Of a DNA stretch of 64,000 nucleotides, positions 7,015 to 15,949 are shown one piece after another. Position 1 is the first letter of the stretch, and each line of letters opens with the position of its first letter. This DNA comes from Enterococcus diestrammenae. GTDB lineage: Bacteria; Bacillota; Bacilli; Lactobacillales; Enterococcaceae. The position numbers were made by a program, and so were the translations under genes. The stretch is taken from contig NZ_MAEI01000054.1 of the NCBI RefSeq assembly GCF_009933255.1, positions 310,001 through 374,000 on the forward strand, given 5' to 3'. Below the pieces are notes generated by a model. That model was given only the letters and a program-made list of their open reading frames with translations, made no database searches and was not told where the DNA came from.

Positions 7015-10000
7015 GTGCAACCAAGAACATTGACGATGAAAAATTTTGGCCCGTTTATCCATGAAACGGTAGACTTTGGTGCCTTTGCTGGTAGTGGTTT
7101 GTTTTTGATCAGCGGCAAAACCGGTGCCGGGAAGACGACGATTTTTGATGGCATGACCTATGCGTTGTTTGGCCAGACTTCGGGTAAGCTGCGGGCGCCG
7201 AAAGAAATGCGGTCAGCCTTTGCCCCTGCCACGGAAGAGACGGCGGTTAGCTTCACTTTTGAACACGGGGGTTTCTTGTATCAAGTGGAGCGTCGGCCAG
7301 AACAAGAGGTGGCCAAAAAGCGAGGCAGTGGCATGACCAAGCGCGGGGCCAAAACCACGTTGACGATTTTCGACGAGACGGGGCAAGAGCAGCGGCAGAT
7401 CACGAAAGATGTCGATAATTATATAACAGAATTACTGCATTTGACCGCCGAGCAGTTTTTCAAAATCATCATGTTGCCACAAGGGGAGTTTCGCAATTTC
7501 TTGGTGGCTTCCAGCCGGGACAAAGAACAAGTACTCCAGAAAATGTTCGACACCCAGCTATACGGGCGCTTAAATGAGTGGCTGAAAGAGCAGGTGGCAG
7601 CCGCTGGTGAGACGTTGAAGCGCTTGGAAATCAAAGGGCAAACCATCGCGGAACATTTTCAATGGCACCTGCTAACGGCGAAACAGGACTACCCAAGTCT
7701 GCTGGAACTGTTGACGGCTTGGCAGGGGGATTTGGCGCAATTGGTAGCATCAGAAAAAAAACAGGCGGACACTGTGAAGCAGGCCAAACAGCTGGAAAAG
7801 CAAGCAGAGAGCGCCTTTTATCAAGGCAAGGAAGTTCAGGGACGCTTTGATGAGTTGGCACAGGTGGAACAAAAGGCCACTGAACTGGCGGCTCAAGCAG
7901 AAGAAATGGCAGGAGTCAGTGAGGCAGTGGCCGGTTTGACTTGGGCCAAGGAGCACCGCCATTTGCCTGAAGAGTTGCAAAAAGAAGAAGCCCAGTTGCA
8001 ACAGTTGCTCCAGCGACTAGCAAGTACTCAGCTTGACCTAGACACTGTCACTGAAAAAATCACGGCTTGGCAGGCAGAAGCGGCAAAAATGGCTGATACT
8101 AAAGAACAGCTAGCGGCCCAGCAACAACAGCTAACTGCTAACCAAATGCGGCTTCCGCTGGCGCAAAAAGCTGCAACCCAAGAGCAAACAGTCTCAGCTA
8201 CCCAATCCGAGTGGGCGGCTTTGCAACAGCAGTTCCATGAGCTAACGGAGCAAAAAGCTGACTGGCAACAAAAACTGGCTGCCACCCAAAAAATTCTAGA
8301 CCAAGGAGCCCTTTGGCAGGAGCAAAAACTTCAGCTGCAACAGTTGGCAACCTTGATGACCAACTGGCGGAATGCCGAGGCGAAACTAGCAGAGAGTCGC
8401 AGGCGTTTGGCGGACAAAGAAAAGCAGCAAACCGAGACGGCGACCAAACTAGCGACGACCAAAGAAAAAGTCGCCACTTGTCACGAGGAACTGTTGGATT
8501 TGAAGAGTCGGCAAGCCAGTGTCATGATTGCCAAATTGGCGTTGGATTTGCGAGCGGGCACCCCCTGTCCAGTCTGCGGGTCATTGGATCACCCGGGGAC
8601 GCATCAGGGAGCAGTCGCTTTTTCGGAAACGGAAATCCAAGAAAACGAAGCCCGTTTGCAGCAGCTGGAGACGGCTTGGCAACAAGGTGAGCAACAAAGG
8701 ACGGCATTGCAGACAACTTTGGCACAATTGGCAACCCGTCAGAAAGAGCTGCAAGAAGAAGTCGCTGAAAATCAACAAACCGTGGACCATGCCACCACCG
8801 CCGCCCAGAGGTTAGTGACGCAGGTGTGGCAAAAAGTCTGGCAGTTGGCAGAGCAACCCGCGCCGGAAGTGAACCAACCGGAAGCTCAGGTTCAGTGCCT
8901 TACGCAGCAAGTAGCGACGGCAGAAGCTCAGCTGGAAAAAGCCCATGAAACGCAAACCCAGTTACAAGCCCAGCTGACGAGCCTTGAGGAAAAATTACAC
9001 CAAATCAACGCGGCCATGCGGGAGACGGAGAATCGTCTGCAGCAGCAAAGCGGGCAATTACAGGAATTGCAAGGCCAGCTAGGACAGATCCGCTTATCTG
9101 AGCTGGAAGCGACGATTGCGCAATTGCAGGCAGCTATTCAGCAGCTAACAAGTGAGCTGACGGCTTATGAAACAAGCGGCCAACAACTGAAAGAAACACA
9201 GTTAACGTTGACTACCAAATATCAAGAAATCACCAATCAAAAAGAGGAAGCAACAGCGCGCATCAGCCGGACAACCACGGCGTTGCAGCAACTTTTGGCA
9301 GAGGCGCCATTTGCGACCGGCCTCGATAGTGATGGTTTGCAAGAGCTCGTGCAGCAATTACCTAAACTGCCAGAATTGACAGCTCATTTGCAGCAGTATC
9401 AGCAACAGCAAGATTATGTCAGCCGCAGTCGCAAAAAGTTACAAGAACAGCTTGCCCAGGTGGCTGTCCCGGATTTGGCAACACTTGAGCTGGATTTCAA
9501 TCAAGCAACTGAGGCCTCCGAGAAAGCACAGCAGCAACTAAATGTTCTAGCCAACCAGCGTAACAATAACCAAGACTGTGTCAAAGAACTGAAAAAACTC
9601 ATCGCTGAAAATGAAAAACAGCTGGCGCAACAGGGGGAATTGGTGCAGTTGGCAGATACGGTGGGTGGCCGCAATGCTTATAAAACCAGCTTGGAGCGTT
9701 ATATTTTACAAAGCTATCTCCAAGAAATCTTGGTGGTGGCCAATCAACGGCTGCTGAGCTTGACCCGCGGCCGCTACCAGTTCCAGCTGGCGGATAAGGA
9801 GACTGGCGGTCGGGGGATGAAAGGCTTGGACATCGATATTTATGATGACAATGCCGGCATGACCCGGCGTGTGCAGACGTTATCTGGTGGCGAGAGCTTT
9901 ATCGCCGCCCTGGCCTTGGCTCTTTCTTTGGCAGATGTGATCCAAAACCGCTCCGGTGGGATTGCCATCGAGGCGCTGTTTATCGATGAAGGCTTTGGCT

Positions 10001-10185
10001 CCCTTGACGAAGAATCGCTGGAAATGGCGATGGAAGCCCTCAGCATGATTGAAACAGAAGGGCGTTTGATCGGGATCATCAGTCACGTGGCGGAGCTGAA
10101 GACCACGATCCCTCGGCAGGTGTTGGTCCATGCTGACGGCGCCGGCCAAAGCACAATTGAGATGCAGCTAGCCTTTCAGCAGTGA
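7015..10185 (+). CDS. sbcC: Exonuclease subunit SbcC (SMC-like ATPase)
   Basis: This 1056-aa SMC/Rad50-like ATPase has an N-terminal Walker A GKTGAGKTT (about residue 35), a very long Gln/Ala/Leu-rich coiled coil, the zinc-hook CPVCG near residue 519, a second coiled coil, and a C-terminal LSGGESF signature with Walker B FIDEGFGSLD. It is the ATPase partner of SbcD. The start is GTG at 7015, with AAAGGGG about 10 nt upstream; MQPRTLTMKNFGPF is the expected family N-terminus. The coiled coil is unusually Gln-rich, common in lactic acid bacteria. The gene is followed immediately by an array of hairpin repeats. Confidence 0.96.
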   Translation: MQPRTLTMKNFGPFIHETVDFGAFAGSGLFLISGKTGAGKTTIFDGMTYALFGQTSGKLRAPKEMRSAFAPATEETAVSFTFEHGGFLYQVERRPEQEVAKKRGSGMTKRGAKTTLTIFDETGQEQRQITKDVDNYITELLHLTAEQFFKIIMLPQGEFRNFLVASSRDKEQVLQKMFDTQLYGRLNEWLKEQVAAAGETLKRLEIKGQTIAEHFQWHLLTAKQDYPSLLELLTAWQGDLAQLVASEKKQADTVKQAKQLEKQAESAFYQGKEVQGRFDELAQVEQKATELAAQAEEMAGVSEAVAGLTWAKEHRHLPEELQKEEAQLQQLLQRLASTQLDLDTVTEKITAWQAEAAKMADTKEQLAAQQQQLTANQMRLPLAQKAATQEQTVSATQSEWAALQQQFHELTEQKADWQQKLAATQKILDQGALWQEQKLQLQQLATLMTNWRNAEAKLAESRRRLADKEKQQTETATKLATTKEKVATCHEELLDLKSRQASVMIAKLALDLRAGTPCPVCGSLDHPGTHQGAVAFSETEIQENEARLQQLETAWQQGEQQRTALQTTLAQLATRQKELQEEVAENQQTVDHATTAAQRLVTQVWQKVWQLAEQPAPEVNQPEAQVQCLTQQVATAEAQLEKAHETQTQLQAQLTSLEEKLHQINAAMRETENRLQQQSGQLQELQGQLGQIRLSELEATIAQLQAAIQQLTSELTAYETSGQQLKETQLTLTTKYQEITNQKEEATARISRTTTALQQLLAEAPFATGLDSDGLQELVQQLPKLPELTAHLQQYQQQQDYVSRSRKKLQEQLAQVAVPDLATLELDFNQATEASEKAQQQLNVLANQRNNNQDCVKELKKLIAENEKQLAQQGELVQLADTVGGRNAYKTSLERYILQSYLQEILVVANQRLLSLTRGRYQFQLADKETGGRGMKGLDIDIYDDNAGMTRRVQTLSGGESFIAALALALSLADVIQNRSGGIAIEALFIDEGFGSLDEESLEMAMEALSMIETEGRLIGIISHVAELKTTIPRQVLVHADGAGQSTIEMQLAFQQ

Positions 10186-10258
10186 AGCCTAGGCGCGGTT
10201 GTGTTATGGTAAGGGTAGTAAAAATGGTGTGATGGCACGAGGTGAGTTTTTGTAGTAG

Positions 10259-10638
10259 GTTTTTGTAATCTGGCTTTGAGGGCTAGAAGTTTCGGCAATA
10301 AGCTCAAACAGTCCCTGTGACAAAGAGCGTCACATTGCCTGTTCGTTCTTATTGCTCAACTTCTGAGGGAGCCCTCGCAGCACGTTTTCGTAATCTGGCT
10401 TTGAGGCGGAGAAAGCTCAGAAATAAGCCCGTGAATCTGTGGTGACCCAAATCGTCACCGCCGCTTCCCGTTCTTATTTATCGCTTTCTAAGCACCGCCT
10501 CGCAGCACGTTTTTGTAGTTCGGCTTTGAGGGCTTGATTCCTCGGTAATAAGTCTGTGAATCCAAGGTGACAAAAAGCATCATCCTGGCTTCCCAGCCTT
10601 ATTACTCGAAATCAGGACGAGCCCTCGCAGCACGTTTT
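10259..10638. repeat. Hairpin repeat family A, locus 2: three 125-bp tandem units plus partial fourth
   Basis: Units start at 10259, 10384, 10509 and 10634 (partial), an exact 125-bp period. Each shares GTTTTNGTAATCTGGCTTTG-type flanks and CGCAGCACG at the junction. Inner stems differ but remain paired: GCAATAA/TTATTGC, AAATAAG/CTTATTT and GGTAATAA/TTATTAC, with apices TGTGAC/GTCACA and GGTGAC/GTCACC. The 3' arm segment CGCTTCCCGTTCTTAT also occurs at locus 1. The array fills the sbcC-helicase gap and ends next to the helicase ribosome site. Confidence 0.9.
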
Positions 10639-10657
10639 ATCTTTAGGAGGAAATTAA

Positions 10658-13600
10658 ATGAAATGGAGTATCCCGGAAAAGGTGATTGAACGGGGTCGGG
10701 ATTATTTGAAGGAAGGCCGCGTGCTTTCTGTGACGCCGGATGTGGCGAACAATGTTTGGCATGCTGAAGTGTTGGGCAGTGAGCTGTATTTGGTGGATTT
10801 GGATGCGACGGCCAAAGAGGAAGATTTTTGCCAATGTCCTTATTGGGAAGAGCATGGCTATTGCAAACATACGGTGGCGGTGGAGCTTTATTTGCGGCAA
10901 GCGGGCAAGGCTCGGCGTATTAAAGCCGATGATTTGGACAAGCCTAGTGCTTTTTCCCCATCTGAAATGTTTTCCAATGGTTTTTCCCGACTGCGCAATC
11001 CCGAAGAAAAAAAACTGCAGCCGTTAAGCTTGCAGTTTGTGATTGATAGTATTCCCACAAATCCCTTCCATCCGGAGCTGTCACTTTTGGGGATCTCCGT
11101 GAAGTTAGGGTATCGGGGGCAGACTCGTAGTTATGTGGTGAAGAATATTTACCGCTTCTTAGCCGCCTATTTGGAGGAGAAGAAACTGTTATTAAATAAA
11201 CAGTACAGCTTCCAGCTGGGGGTCGGCGCTTTTACCCCAGAAGAAAATAGCCTCTTACAAGAGTTGGCAGGGTTGGCCCAGACGCAAGAATTAATTGGGC
11301 AAACCGGTCTTCCTAGCAAGGGGAAATTGGAAAAAAAATACTTGCTGCTGCCGGTGGAGTTGGGGCGCGACTTATTAGAAAAAATGACTGTCGTTCCCAC
11401 GACCTTGCAGTTTGAAGAGGGAAAACTGAGTCCTGTACGCTTTGCCAAAGAAGGGCAACCCTTGGCTTTTTCAGTTCGCAAAAAAGGCGAGGAGTTCCTT
11501 TTGAGTGTGGATCAACTTTTCCGCCAATTGTTCAGTCATTACCGTTGGGGGATTGCCGGTGAGTCCTTATACGCCATGTCTGCCAAACAACTAGAGATTT
11601 ATCAAACGTTAGAACAGTTATTAAAACGCTTGCCAGATCAGGTGATTCCTTATCCGAAATCTGAGCTTTCTGTGTTATTCAAACAGGTTTTGCCCCTGTT
11701 GCGGGAGCTGGGGGAAGTCACCGTTTCTGAGGAAGTGTACCAATATATCAGCGAACAACCCTTGAAAATGAAGTTTGTCTTGCGGCGAAAACAAGGCAAA
11801 ATCCAAGTACAACTGGATTTCCAATATGGGGAAACTATTTTTTCTACCAATCCGAAACAACAACAAATCCCGCAAGACCATCCGGAAATCATGCGAGATT
11901 ACCAAAAAGAAGAACGGGCTCGGCATCTGTTGCAACGTTTTGGTTTTACTGCCAACGAGACCGGCTTTGCCAAGGAAATTCCCACTGGTAGCCAGCTGTT
12001 TGATTTCTTCACCAAAGAAGTGCCGGCTTTGCAACAGCTGGGCGAGGTCTTGATGGGGAAGAAATTGCGAGAGTTGTACTTGGATGGAGCAAGTCATACC
12101 CCTCGTCTGACGGTGGATCAGGAAGGTTCATGGCTGGATGTGCGCTTTGATATTTCTGGCATCGCGGACCAAGAAATCGATGCGGTGCTAGCGAGCTTGT
12201 TGCGAGATGATCGCTTTTACACGCTGGAAAATGGCCAGATTATCACCTTTGATTCAGAAGAGTTTCAACAGACTTCCAAAGCCTTGCAAGGGTTGCGGGA
12301 TCAGCTTTCCAGTCAAGATGGACATTTGCAGCTGCCCTTGAATCAAGGCTTGGTCTTGCAAGAGCGCCTAACTGGGGAAAATGTCGACTTTACCGCCTCT
12401 TTTGCCACCATGGTGCAAGATTTGCTGAAGCCAGATGAGTTCGTGACGACATTACCAGATGGCTTACAGGCGGAGTTGCGGAGTTATCAAGTCACTGGTT
12501 TTCGCTGGTTGAAAATGTTGAGCCACTACCATTTTGGTGGGATTTTAGCAGATGAAATGGGTCTGGGGAAGACGTTACAAGCCATCACCTACCTTTTATC
12601 GGAAAAACAAGACAGTGGGCGGATGCAAGCGTTGATCGTGGCGCCAGCCAGTTTGACTTACAACTGGCAACAGGAATTGAAACGCTTTGCCCCACAGCTG
12701 ACCACCGCGGTTATCGGGGGCAACCGCAATGAGCGGGAGCGGCTGCTGGCAGAACCGGTGGATGTCTTCATCACCTCTTATGCGAGTTTGCGTCAAGATG
12801 TGGTGCTGTATCAAGACCGGCCGCTGACCCATCTGATTTTGGATGAAGCCCAGATGGTGAAAAATAGTACCACCAAGACGGCACATGCCTTACGTTCTTT
12901 GGAAATCGATCACCGGTTTGCTTTGAGCGGGACACCAATCGAGAACAATTTAGAAGAATTGTGGTCCTTGTTCCAGATGATTATGCCAGGCTTCTTCCCG
13001 ACTCGGGGCAAGTTTAAAGAGCTTACCGCTGAGGAAGTGGCCAAGATGATTCGGCCTTTTATCCTGCGACGGGACAAGAAATCGGTCTTGAAGGATTTGC
13101 CGGAAAAACTGGAGCGCAACTATTACAGTGCCTTGACCGACGAACAAAAGACCATTTACTTGGCTTATCTGCGGCAGATGCAAGAGCAGATTACCGGGAT
13201 GGACTCCCAAGCCTTCCGCAAAAATCGGATTGGCATCTTGGCGGGCTTGACCCGTTTGCGGCAGATTTGTTGTGATCCGAAGTTATTTATCGACGACTAC
13301 GAAGGGTCTTCTGGCAAGTTGGAACAGGTGAAGGATTTGGTGCAGGCCGCCAATGAAAACGGCCGTCGCATCTTGTTGTTCTCCCAGTTTACTGGCATGT
13401 TGGACATCATCGAAGCAGAACTGACGGCGATGGGGTTGACCAGCTTTTACTTGCGGGGTTCCACACCACCGAAAGAACGGATTAAGATGGTGGATGAGTT
13501 TAACGCAGGGGCCAAAGATGTTTTCTTGATTTCCCTGAAAGCAGGGGGCACCGGGCTGAACCTGACGGGAGCGGATACCGTGATCCTCTATGACCTCTGG

Positions 13601-13831
13601 TGGAATCCAGCGGTGGAAGAGCAAGCGGCGGGCCGTGCCCACCGGATTGGCCAGAAAAAAGTCGTGGAAGTGTGGCGCCTGATAGCAGAAGGCACCATCG
13701 AAGAACGCATCGACTTGTTGCAAAACGAAAAACGGGAACTCTTCCAAAAAGTCATCTCTGGTAATGAAACCCAGATTCAACAATTGACGGAAGAAGATAT
13801 CCGGATGATTTTGAACGCCGGAGTTGAATAA
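10658..13831 (+). CDS. SWIM zinc finger / SNF2-family DNA-dependent ATPase
   Basis: This 1057-aa protein has an N-terminal SWIM zinc finger (CQCPYWEEHGYCKH, about residues 53-67, CxC...CxH), an SNF-associated middle region and a C-terminal SNF2/Swi2 helicase core. The core shows ADEMGLGKTLQ (about 630), DEAQ box, GTPIEN and the motif VI region AAGRAHRIGQ. Such enzymes are DNA translocases of the RapA/HepA superfamily and remodel protein-DNA or polymerase complexes; the bacterial SWIM-SNF2 group lacks a settled role. ATG start is 8-9 nt after TTTAGGAGG. It ends before a bidirectional terminator facing the minus-strand genes. Confidence 0.93.
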   Translation: MKWSIPEKVIERGRDYLKEGRVLSVTPDVANNVWHAEVLGSELYLVDLDATAKEEDFCQCPYWEEHGYCKHTVAVELYLRQAGKARRIKADDLDKPSAFSPSEMFSNGFSRLRNPEEKKLQPLSLQFVIDSIPTNPFHPELSLLGISVKLGYRGQTRSYVVKNIYRFLAAYLEEKKLLLNKQYSFQLGVGAFTPEENSLLQELAGLAQTQELIGQTGLPSKGKLEKKYLLLPVELGRDLLEKMTVVPTTLQFEEGKLSPVRFAKEGQPLAFSVRKKGEEFLLSVDQLFRQLFSHYRWGIAGESLYAMSAKQLEIYQTLEQLLKRLPDQVIPYPKSELSVLFKQVLPLLRELGEVTVSEEVYQYISEQPLKMKFVLRRKQGKIQVQLDFQYGETIFSTNPKQQQIPQDHPEIMRDYQKEERARHLLQRFGFTANETGFAKEIPTGSQLFDFFTKEVPALQQLGEVLMGKKLRELYLDGASHTPRLTVDQEGSWLDVRFDISGIADQEIDAVLASLLRDDRFYTLENGQIITFDSEEFQQTSKALQGLRDQLSSQDGHLQLPLNQGLVLQERLTGENVDFTASFATMVQDLLKPDEFVTTLPDGLQAELRSYQVTGFRWLKMLSHYHFGGILADEMGLGKTLQAITYLLSEKQDSGRMQALIVAPASLTYNWQQELKRFAPQLTTAVIGGNRNERERLLAEPVDVFITSYASLRQDVVLYQDRPLTHLILDEAQMVKNSTTKTAHALRSLEIDHRFALSGTPIENNLEELWSLFQMIMPGFFPTRGKFKELTAEEVAKMIRPFILRRDKKSVLKDLPEKLERNYYSALTDEQKTIYLAYLRQMQEQITGMDSQAFRKNRIGILAGLTRLRQICCDPKLFIDDYEGSSGKLEQVKDLVQAANENGRRILLFSQFTGMLDIIEAELTAMGLTSFYLRGSTPPKERIKMVDEFNAGAKDVFLISLKAGGTGLNLTGADTVILYDLWWNPAVEEQAAGRAHRIGQKKVVEVWRLIAEGTIEERIDLLQNEKRELFQKVISGNETQIQQLTEEDIRMILNAGVE

Positions 13832-13910
13832 CACCGGCACCATCGGGACCGACTTTTGCCAATGAAACTAGCGGGTTGGAAAAAATCGAGTCAGAAAACT
13901 ACCAGCAAAA

Positions 13911-13954
13911 AAGGCTGTTTCTGTGAGTAATCACTCAAGAAACAGCCTTTTTGT
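13911..13954. terminator. Bidirectional terminator
   Basis: AAGGCTGTTTCT pairs with AGAAACAGCCTT, T-run on the plus strand and A-run on the other side (T6 on the minus strand). It serves the helicase gene and the convergent 14040-14567 gene. Confidence 0.88.
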
Positions 13955-14039
13955 ATAGTGATTGGGAGGGCTGGCTTTCGTTTCGTAGCCATTAGTCTGA
14001 TAGGAGCTAAATCGACCAGCGCTATCTGAAAAACGAGGG

Positions 14040-14567
14040 TCATTTCCTTGGGTAACGTTGAGATAAGCCTTTTAAGATCGGCGCCAACAAGAGATAAAAG
14101 CCGAGATTACCGGCAGCATGAAGGGCATCGAAGCTCAACCCGCTGAGCCAATACGCCCAAAAGACCTGCATGCCCAGCAAAAAATAATTGAAGATGGCAT
14201 AGCTAAAGCCATAAACAAAGCCCATCAAAGCAGCAACTCCTGCTTGAAACCACAGTTTTTCCCCGACTAGCGGCAAGCGGGTACAAAGCCAAAACAACAG
14301 TAAAATCACTGCATAGCTAAGCAGTTGCCCCACTGTCCAAATGCCAAAGCCTAGAAATAGATTGGTGATTACCAAAGACAAGGCCGCAATCAATAAGGCT
14401 TCCGGTAGGCTAAAAGCCAGCGTCAACAGCAGCAAAATCGCCGTCAGGGGTTGGACGTTGGGCAAAAAAGTAAACAACATGCGACCCACAACACAGGCCG
14501 CGGTCATCAAGGCGAGAGCGGCAATTCGCTGGGCTGTGAAGCGGGGTGGGGTGGGTTTAGGCGTCAT
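14040..14567 (-). CDS. ECF transporter S-component, probably cobalamin (CbrT-like)
   Basis: This 175-aa highly hydrophobic protein has about five to six membrane helices and an N-terminal AQRIAALALMTAACVVGRMLF stretch typical of ECF S-components. It would pair with a shared EcfA/A'/T module encoded elsewhere. Its neighbour across the divergent region is a B12-dependent methionine synthase with its activation protein, which suggests cobalamin as the substrate (CbrT type). That is inference; no B12-specific residue was identified. Its start overlaps the end of the upstream MazG-like gene by 11 bp, so the two are co-transcribed. Confidence 0.75.
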   Translation of the reverse strand: MTPKPTPPRFTAQRIAALALMTAACVVGRMLFTFLPNVQPLTAILLLLTLAFSLPEALLIAALSLVITNLFLGFGIWTVGQLLSYAVILLLFWLCTRLPLVGEKLWFQAGVAALMGFVYGFSYAIFNYFLLGMQVFWAYWLSGLSFDALHAAGNLGFYLLLAPILKGLSQRYPRK

Positions 14568-15033
14568 CTTGGTGGTCCTTGCTTTCGAGAGAGTTATTTT
14601 CCAAAAAGGTCACTAAATCCGGCTGTTGCTGATAACGCAAAGAAGCGCTACGATCTTTTTCCAAAATCGTCGCCGTCAAATCCAGGCCTTCAACGGCTGC
14701 GATAGCGACGGTGTAATGGATGAGATCGGCTAACTCCCGGGCCAGCTGGCTTTTTAGCTGTTGTGTTTCAGTACTATTTTTGGTGATCTGGGTGGGATCA
14801 ATTGCAACTGGACGTCCGGCAGCATCGTAGACCGCGGTTCCGTTGGGGTTCTTGCGGCCAGCGAGGAGATTTAAGACTTCCGCGGTTTCGCCAAGTTCTT
14901 CCACCAGCTTCATAAATAAGCCACTGCCGTTTTCCAGATGGGGGTATTTTTGGCGTAGGTAACTTTGGAGTTGAGACATGGTAAAGTCGGTCATGACAGG
15001 GTCCTTCCCTGACTGAAAGTAGATGTCAGTCAT
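14557..15033 (-). CDS. MazG-like nucleotide pyrophosphohydrolase domain protein
   Basis: About 158 aa; KLVEELGETAEVLNLL and RELADLIHYTVAIAAVEGLDL match the all-alpha MazG/phosphatase EExxE and ExxD metal-binding pattern. Likely hydrolyses a nucleoside triphosphate to the monophosphate (house-cleaning role). An insertion of about 30 residues (GRKNPNGTAVYDAAGRPVAIDP) separates the two motif helices. Two ATG starts have ribosome sites: 15033 (AAGGA, 7 nt) and 14994 (GGAAGGA, 7 nt); the first is used here but the second is nearly as good. It overlaps the downstream S-component gene, so the two are probably co-transcribed. Confidence 0.8.
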   Translation of the reverse strand: MTDIYFQSGKDPVMTDFTMSQLQSYLRQKYPHLENGSGLFMKLVEELGETAEVLNLLAGRKNPNGTAVYDAAGRPVAIDPTQITKNSTETQQLKSQLARELADLIHYTVAIAAVEGLDLTATILEKDRSASLRYQQQPDLVTFLENNSLESKDHQDDA

Positions 15034-15145
15034 TTTTCTTTCCTTCACTTTATCATATTTGCGAGGACTAGGGAATATTCTGAAAATTTTTGCGAATCTT
15101 TTTCAAATTGTTGGCTAAAGATGATAAACTAGGAACAAGACAAAT

Positions 15146-15211
15146 GCTAGCCATGATCTGGGAGTAAGGGGATTGGAGCGGCAAACGGAGCTCAAGACCA
15201 GCTGCTAGTGG
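15146..15211 (+). other. Structured leader before the methionine synthase genes
   Basis: GCTAG...CTGG near 15146-15161 pairs with CCAG...CTAG near 15197-15208, enclosing about 35 nt. It is not a recognisable cobalamin, S-box or T-box element. It may be a small regulatory leader for the metH operon. Confidence 0.35.
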
Positions 15212-15232
15212 TGAAAGGGAGGGACCAGGTTG

Positions 15233-15949
15233 ATGACCAATCGATTATTGCCTTTGGAAAAACGAGAAGTGTTGCGGTATTTAGGCTACAAGCGCGGACA
15301 GGCTTTGAGCGGTGACATCGAGGCCATCGTGGAAGAGATGCTAGTGGGGGTGCAAAAAGTCAGCAATCCTCGTTATCTTTATCAACTTTTTGACATCGAA
15401 GCCGATGAAAAGGCGCAGGAGATTCGGGTACTGGGTACGGACTTGGTGCTCACCGGTAAAGACATCTGGCGCCACCTGCATCAGGCTTCGCAAGTGGCGC
15501 TCTTGGCGTGTACGCTGGGGCTGGAAGTGGAACAGGTGATTCGCCGTTATGAAATCACTGACTTGACCCGAGCATTGGTATTGGATTGTGCTTGTACCGA
15601 ATACATCGAGAAAATTTGTGATTTGGCTGAATGCGAGATCGCTGCCACAGTCGCTAAAGAAAAGGTGGGGGCAGCCAACGCCCGCACCTTGAATCAGCGT
15701 TTTTCTCCTGGCTATGGGGATTTGCCGCTAGCGATCCAACCGGCGTTTATTCGCACGGTGGCGGCGGATACCAAGCTGGGAATCACGTTATCCAAAGAAC
15801 ACTTGATGATTCCTCGCAAATCCGTGACCGCCCTCATCGGTTTATTTGCCAACGAGGCAGATGCCAAACCACGCCGCAAAGGAAAATTTTGCCAGATAGC
15901 AGATTTTCGAGCCTATCATTTTCGAATCGGAGGAGCTTATCATGACTAA
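15233..15949 (+). CDS. Stand-alone methionine synthase activation domain protein
   Basis: This 238-aa protein resembles the C-terminal activation (SAM-binding) domain of MetH, with the RFSPGYGDLPL segment, the equivalent of the RxxPGYxxxP motif that binds S-adenosylmethionine. It would reductively methylate and rescue cob(II)alamin in the core enzyme. It overlaps the start of the metH core gene by 8 bp. The ATG at 15233 is used, 10 nt after GGGAGGG; a TTG codon lies immediately upstream at 15230. Encoding this domain separately from the core is a known split arrangement in some Firmicutes. Confidence 0.85.
   Translation: MTNRLLPLEKREVLRYLGYKRGQALSGDIEAIVEEMLVGVQKVSNPRYLYQLFDIEADEKAQEIRVLGTDLVLTGKDIWRHLHQASQVALLACTLGLEVEQVIRRYEITDLTRALVLDCACTEYIEKICDLAECEIAATVAKEKVGAANARTLNQRFSPGYGDLPLAIQPAFIRTVAADTKLGITLSKEHLMIPRKSVTALIGLFANEADAKPRRKGKFCQIADFRAYHFRIGGAYHD

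Noticed and set aside
14341..14705. Plus-strand ORFs opposite the S-component and MazG-like genes
   Set aside because: Shadows of two overlapping minus-strand genes with clear domains.
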